8,024 nucleotides of DNA from Desulfocapsa sp. (GTDB taxonomy: Bacteria > Desulfobacterota > Desulfobulbia > Desulfobulbales > Desulfocapsaceae): positions 1-8,024 of the forward strand of contig DAOVZA010000072.1 in assembly GCA_030635405.1 (NCBI GenBank), given 5' to 3'. The notes below the pieces were generated by a model. It saw nothing but the letters and a program-made list of their open reading frames with translations. It did not search any database and had not been told where the DNA came from. Position numbers and translations under genes: made by a program. Below are positions 6,736 to 8,024 of this stretch, piece by piece; positions within the stretch are counted from its first letter, which is position 1; each line of letters begins with the position of its first letter.

Positions 6736-7820
6736 TGTCATCGAAAGTAAGTAAGAAAAAACTGGCTGTTAAAGCTGTTATCAGCCTTGTTTTCTTTTCA
6801 ATACTGATTTCGTTTGTGCAGGGGAACCAACTCGCATTGATGTTTTCTCGCATTAACTGGTTTTATCTCGCGTTGTCACTGCTATTAAGTCCAATTATGG
6901 TGGTTGTTAGCTGCCTTAAATGGAAAATGATTCTTGATGTGGGCAGTAAAAAAGTGCCGTTCATGACTCTTTTTCGCATATATTTGATAGGTTATTTTTT
7001 TTCAAATATGCTGCCATCAACTGTCGGCGGGGATATTGTCAGGTCCTATTATGCCGGAAAAATAACTGAAGACCAATCCTATTCTGCCATAGCCATTTTT
7101 ATCGAACGATTTTCAGGTATCTTTTTCTTGTTTTTTCTTGTTATTCTTACCCCTCTCTTTAAACCCTCCTTATATCAGAGTTTCTATGTTTTAATTCCAA
7201 TTATCGGTTCTGTCGTGCTGATTAGCTTTACAGTCTGGATTTTGAGAGTGGAAAACCCTTTTACTCTCCCTGATAAGATCTTTAAATATTGTATGGGGAT
7301 ACTGAAAAAAGGTATTGTCATAGTCGGGCCTGAGGGGGCGCATAAAGTTGTTGATAAAATTAATAAATTTTACGATTCAATTATGCAGCGCGTGATAAAA
7401 CTTCATGAAAAATTAAATTCAGCCACTCTAGCCATTAAAAATGATAAAAAACTATTCGTTAACCTGACTATTCTTACGGTTCTTTTTTATTTTCTTACCT
7501 GGGTAAATGTTTCCCTGGCATTTTTAGCTTTTGGCGTAGAGCACCAGTTTAGTTATATTTGTGCTCTGGTACCTACGGTAATGTTTGTTGCTCATATCCC
7601 AGTTACTCTTCTAGGAAATCTTGGCTTTTTTGAATCCGTATTTGTTTTTTACTTTCTTCTTATCGATATTCCTGGGGTTGAAACATTAGCAATGGCCTTG
7701 CTTTTAAGAATGAAGATGTTGCTCATTGGTATTGTAGGGTTCTTTGTTTACCTCGTCTATAAACATGAGACTGGTGATAATGGACAGCTGATTTCTCTTG
7801 AAACAGGTAAGGAAAAATAA
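6735..7820 (+). CDS. Flippase-like integral membrane protein, LPG synthase transmembrane family (UPF0104-like)
   Basis: This is a 361-residue polytopic inner-membrane protein with about seven to eight hydrophobic segments and a short polar tail. The family signature SNMLPSTVGGDIVRSYY is at 90-106, followed by ERFSG at 124-128, and a late HIPVTLLGNLGFFES at 287-301 takes the place of the family's P-x-x-x-G-x-G-x-x-E motif. These define the lysylphosphatidylglycerol synthase transmembrane family. Here the catalytic aminoacyl-transfer domain of MprF is absent, so it is the stand-alone type often found in polysaccharide and lipid gene clusters and annotated as flippase-like. A role in moving or modifying a lipid-linked intermediate is an inference. 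Translation starts at GTG 6735, overlapping the preceding TAG by one base, with no ribosome binding site of its own, so it is probably coupled to the pyruvyl transferase gene. A hydrophilic stretch lies at about 172-240. Confidence 0.85.
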   Translation: MSSKVSKKKLAVKAVISLVFFSILISFVQGNQLALMFSRINWFYLALSLLLSPIMVVVSCLKWKMILDVGSKKVPFMTLFRIYLIGYFFSNMLPSTVGGDIVRSYYAGKITEDQSYSAIAIFIERFSGIFFLFFLVILTPLFKPSLYQSFYVLIPIIGSVVLISFTVWILRVENPFTLPDKIFKYCMGILKKGIVIVGPEGAHKVVDKINKFYDSIMQRVIKLHEKLNSATLAIKNDKKLFVNLTILTVLFYFLTWVNVSLAFLAFGVEHQFSYICALVPTVMFVAHIPVTLLGNLGFFESVFVFYFLLIDIPGVETLAMALLLRMKMLLIGIVGFFVYLVYKHETGDNGQLISLETGKEK

Positions 7821-7822
7821 GA

Positions 7823-7864
7823 ATGCAAATCTCGATATTGTCGGAGTTAGTAATTGTTAAATGA
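7823..7864 (+). CDS. Possible 13-codon leader ORF coupled to the following gene
   Basis: An ATG at 7823 opens a 13-codon frame (MQISILSELVIVK) ending at TGA 7862-7864. AAGGA at 7809-7813, nine bases upstream, is a good ribosome binding site, and the stop overlaps the next gene's ATG as ATGA. This is the arrangement expected if translation of a tiny leader feeds the next start. It could equally be a chance ORF, or a remnant of a gene 5' end. The peptide has no recognisable function. Confidence 0.25.
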   Translation: MQISILSELVIVK

Positions 7865-8024
7865 ATGATGAGGTCGAAAGAGAGTCAATTCAGGTTCAAC
7901 TTGCTAGTCAATCAGGGATGCTAAACAAGTACCGCTCATCAATGGTTGGTGATGGTGGTAACCTTGATCTTGTATTGTATGAAGTGATAAACCTTTTGTT
8001 TATGCCCATTCAATCAAAGATTGG
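7861..8024 (+). CDS. N-terminal part of a hexapeptide-type acyltransferase (3' end outside window)
   Basis: The frame is open from ATG 7861 to the right edge (54 codons). The residues SGMLNKYRSSMVGDGGNLDL and the following VLYEVINLLFMPIQSKIG resemble the N-terminal segment I recall from left-handed beta-helix O-acyltransferases of the colanic acid acetyltransferase (WcaF-like) group. Those have a K-Y-x-x-x-x-v-G motif, then a Y-E-l-x-x-L-L-f-x-P stretch before the hexapeptide repeats. The repeats themselves would lie beyond the window, so the assignment rests on this short N-terminal pattern only. The predicted role is acyl transfer, probably acetyl, to a sugar of the polysaccharide in the cytoplasm. 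GGAG at 7843-7846 is 14 bases upstream, rather far for a ribosome binding site. Coupling to the small ORF before it is a possibility. Confidence 0.5.
   Translation, partial: MNDEVERESIQVQLASQSGMLNKYRSSMVGDGGNLDLVLYEVINLLFMPIQSKI

Overview
The window is a stretch of an extracellular or surface polysaccharide gene cluster from an AT-rich bacterium. Every recognisable gene lies on the + strand. The host is most likely Gram-negative, since the acyltransferase appears to carry a periplasm-facing domain and the gene set is typical of Gram-negative polysaccharide loci, but nothing here fixes the taxon. No rRNA, tRNA, CRISPR array, insertion sequence or transposase is visible.

Left module (1-4118). 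The 3' end of a polytopic membrane protein resembling the DUF2142 family runs in from the left edge. It is followed by a membrane O-acyltransferase (acyltransferase 3 family) with an unusual N-terminal periplasmic domain. A GT4 glycosyltransferase comes next, coupled by an ATGA overlap, and then a divergent PHP-like predicted metal-dependent hydrolase.

Junction (4119-4504). This 386-base stretch has no intact gene. Its first half (4144-4302) encodes, in an open frame without a start codon, about 52 residues that align with the C-terminus of the membrane protein at the left edge. I read this as the decayed 3' end of a second DUF2142-like gene. The acyltransferase-GT4-PHP block is therefore bracketed by two related gene 3' ends, which suggests module exchange within the locus. 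The second half holds a weak hairpin with a T-run and a possible promoter and ribosome binding site for the next gene.

Right module (4505-8024). An extended short-chain NAD-dependent epimerase/dehydratase is followed by a polysaccharide pyruvyl transferase family protein. A flippase-like protein of the lysylphosphatidylglycerol synthase transmembrane family follows, coupled by a one-base TAGTG overlap. Last is the 5' end of a protein that looks like a hexapeptide (left-handed beta helix) acyltransferase of the colanic acid acetyltransferase type, cut by the right edge.

Together the genes could supply sugar modification (epimerase), glycan chain building (GT4), decoration with acyl and pyruvyl groups (two acyltransferases and the pyruvyl transferase) and a membrane step (flippase-like and DUF2142-like proteins). 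No polymerase, Wzx, Wzz or initiating transferase is visible, so the cluster extends beyond both edges. The least ordinary elements are the DUF2142 remnant, the PHP-like protein with several altered metal-ligand positions, and the domain architecture of the acyltransferase.
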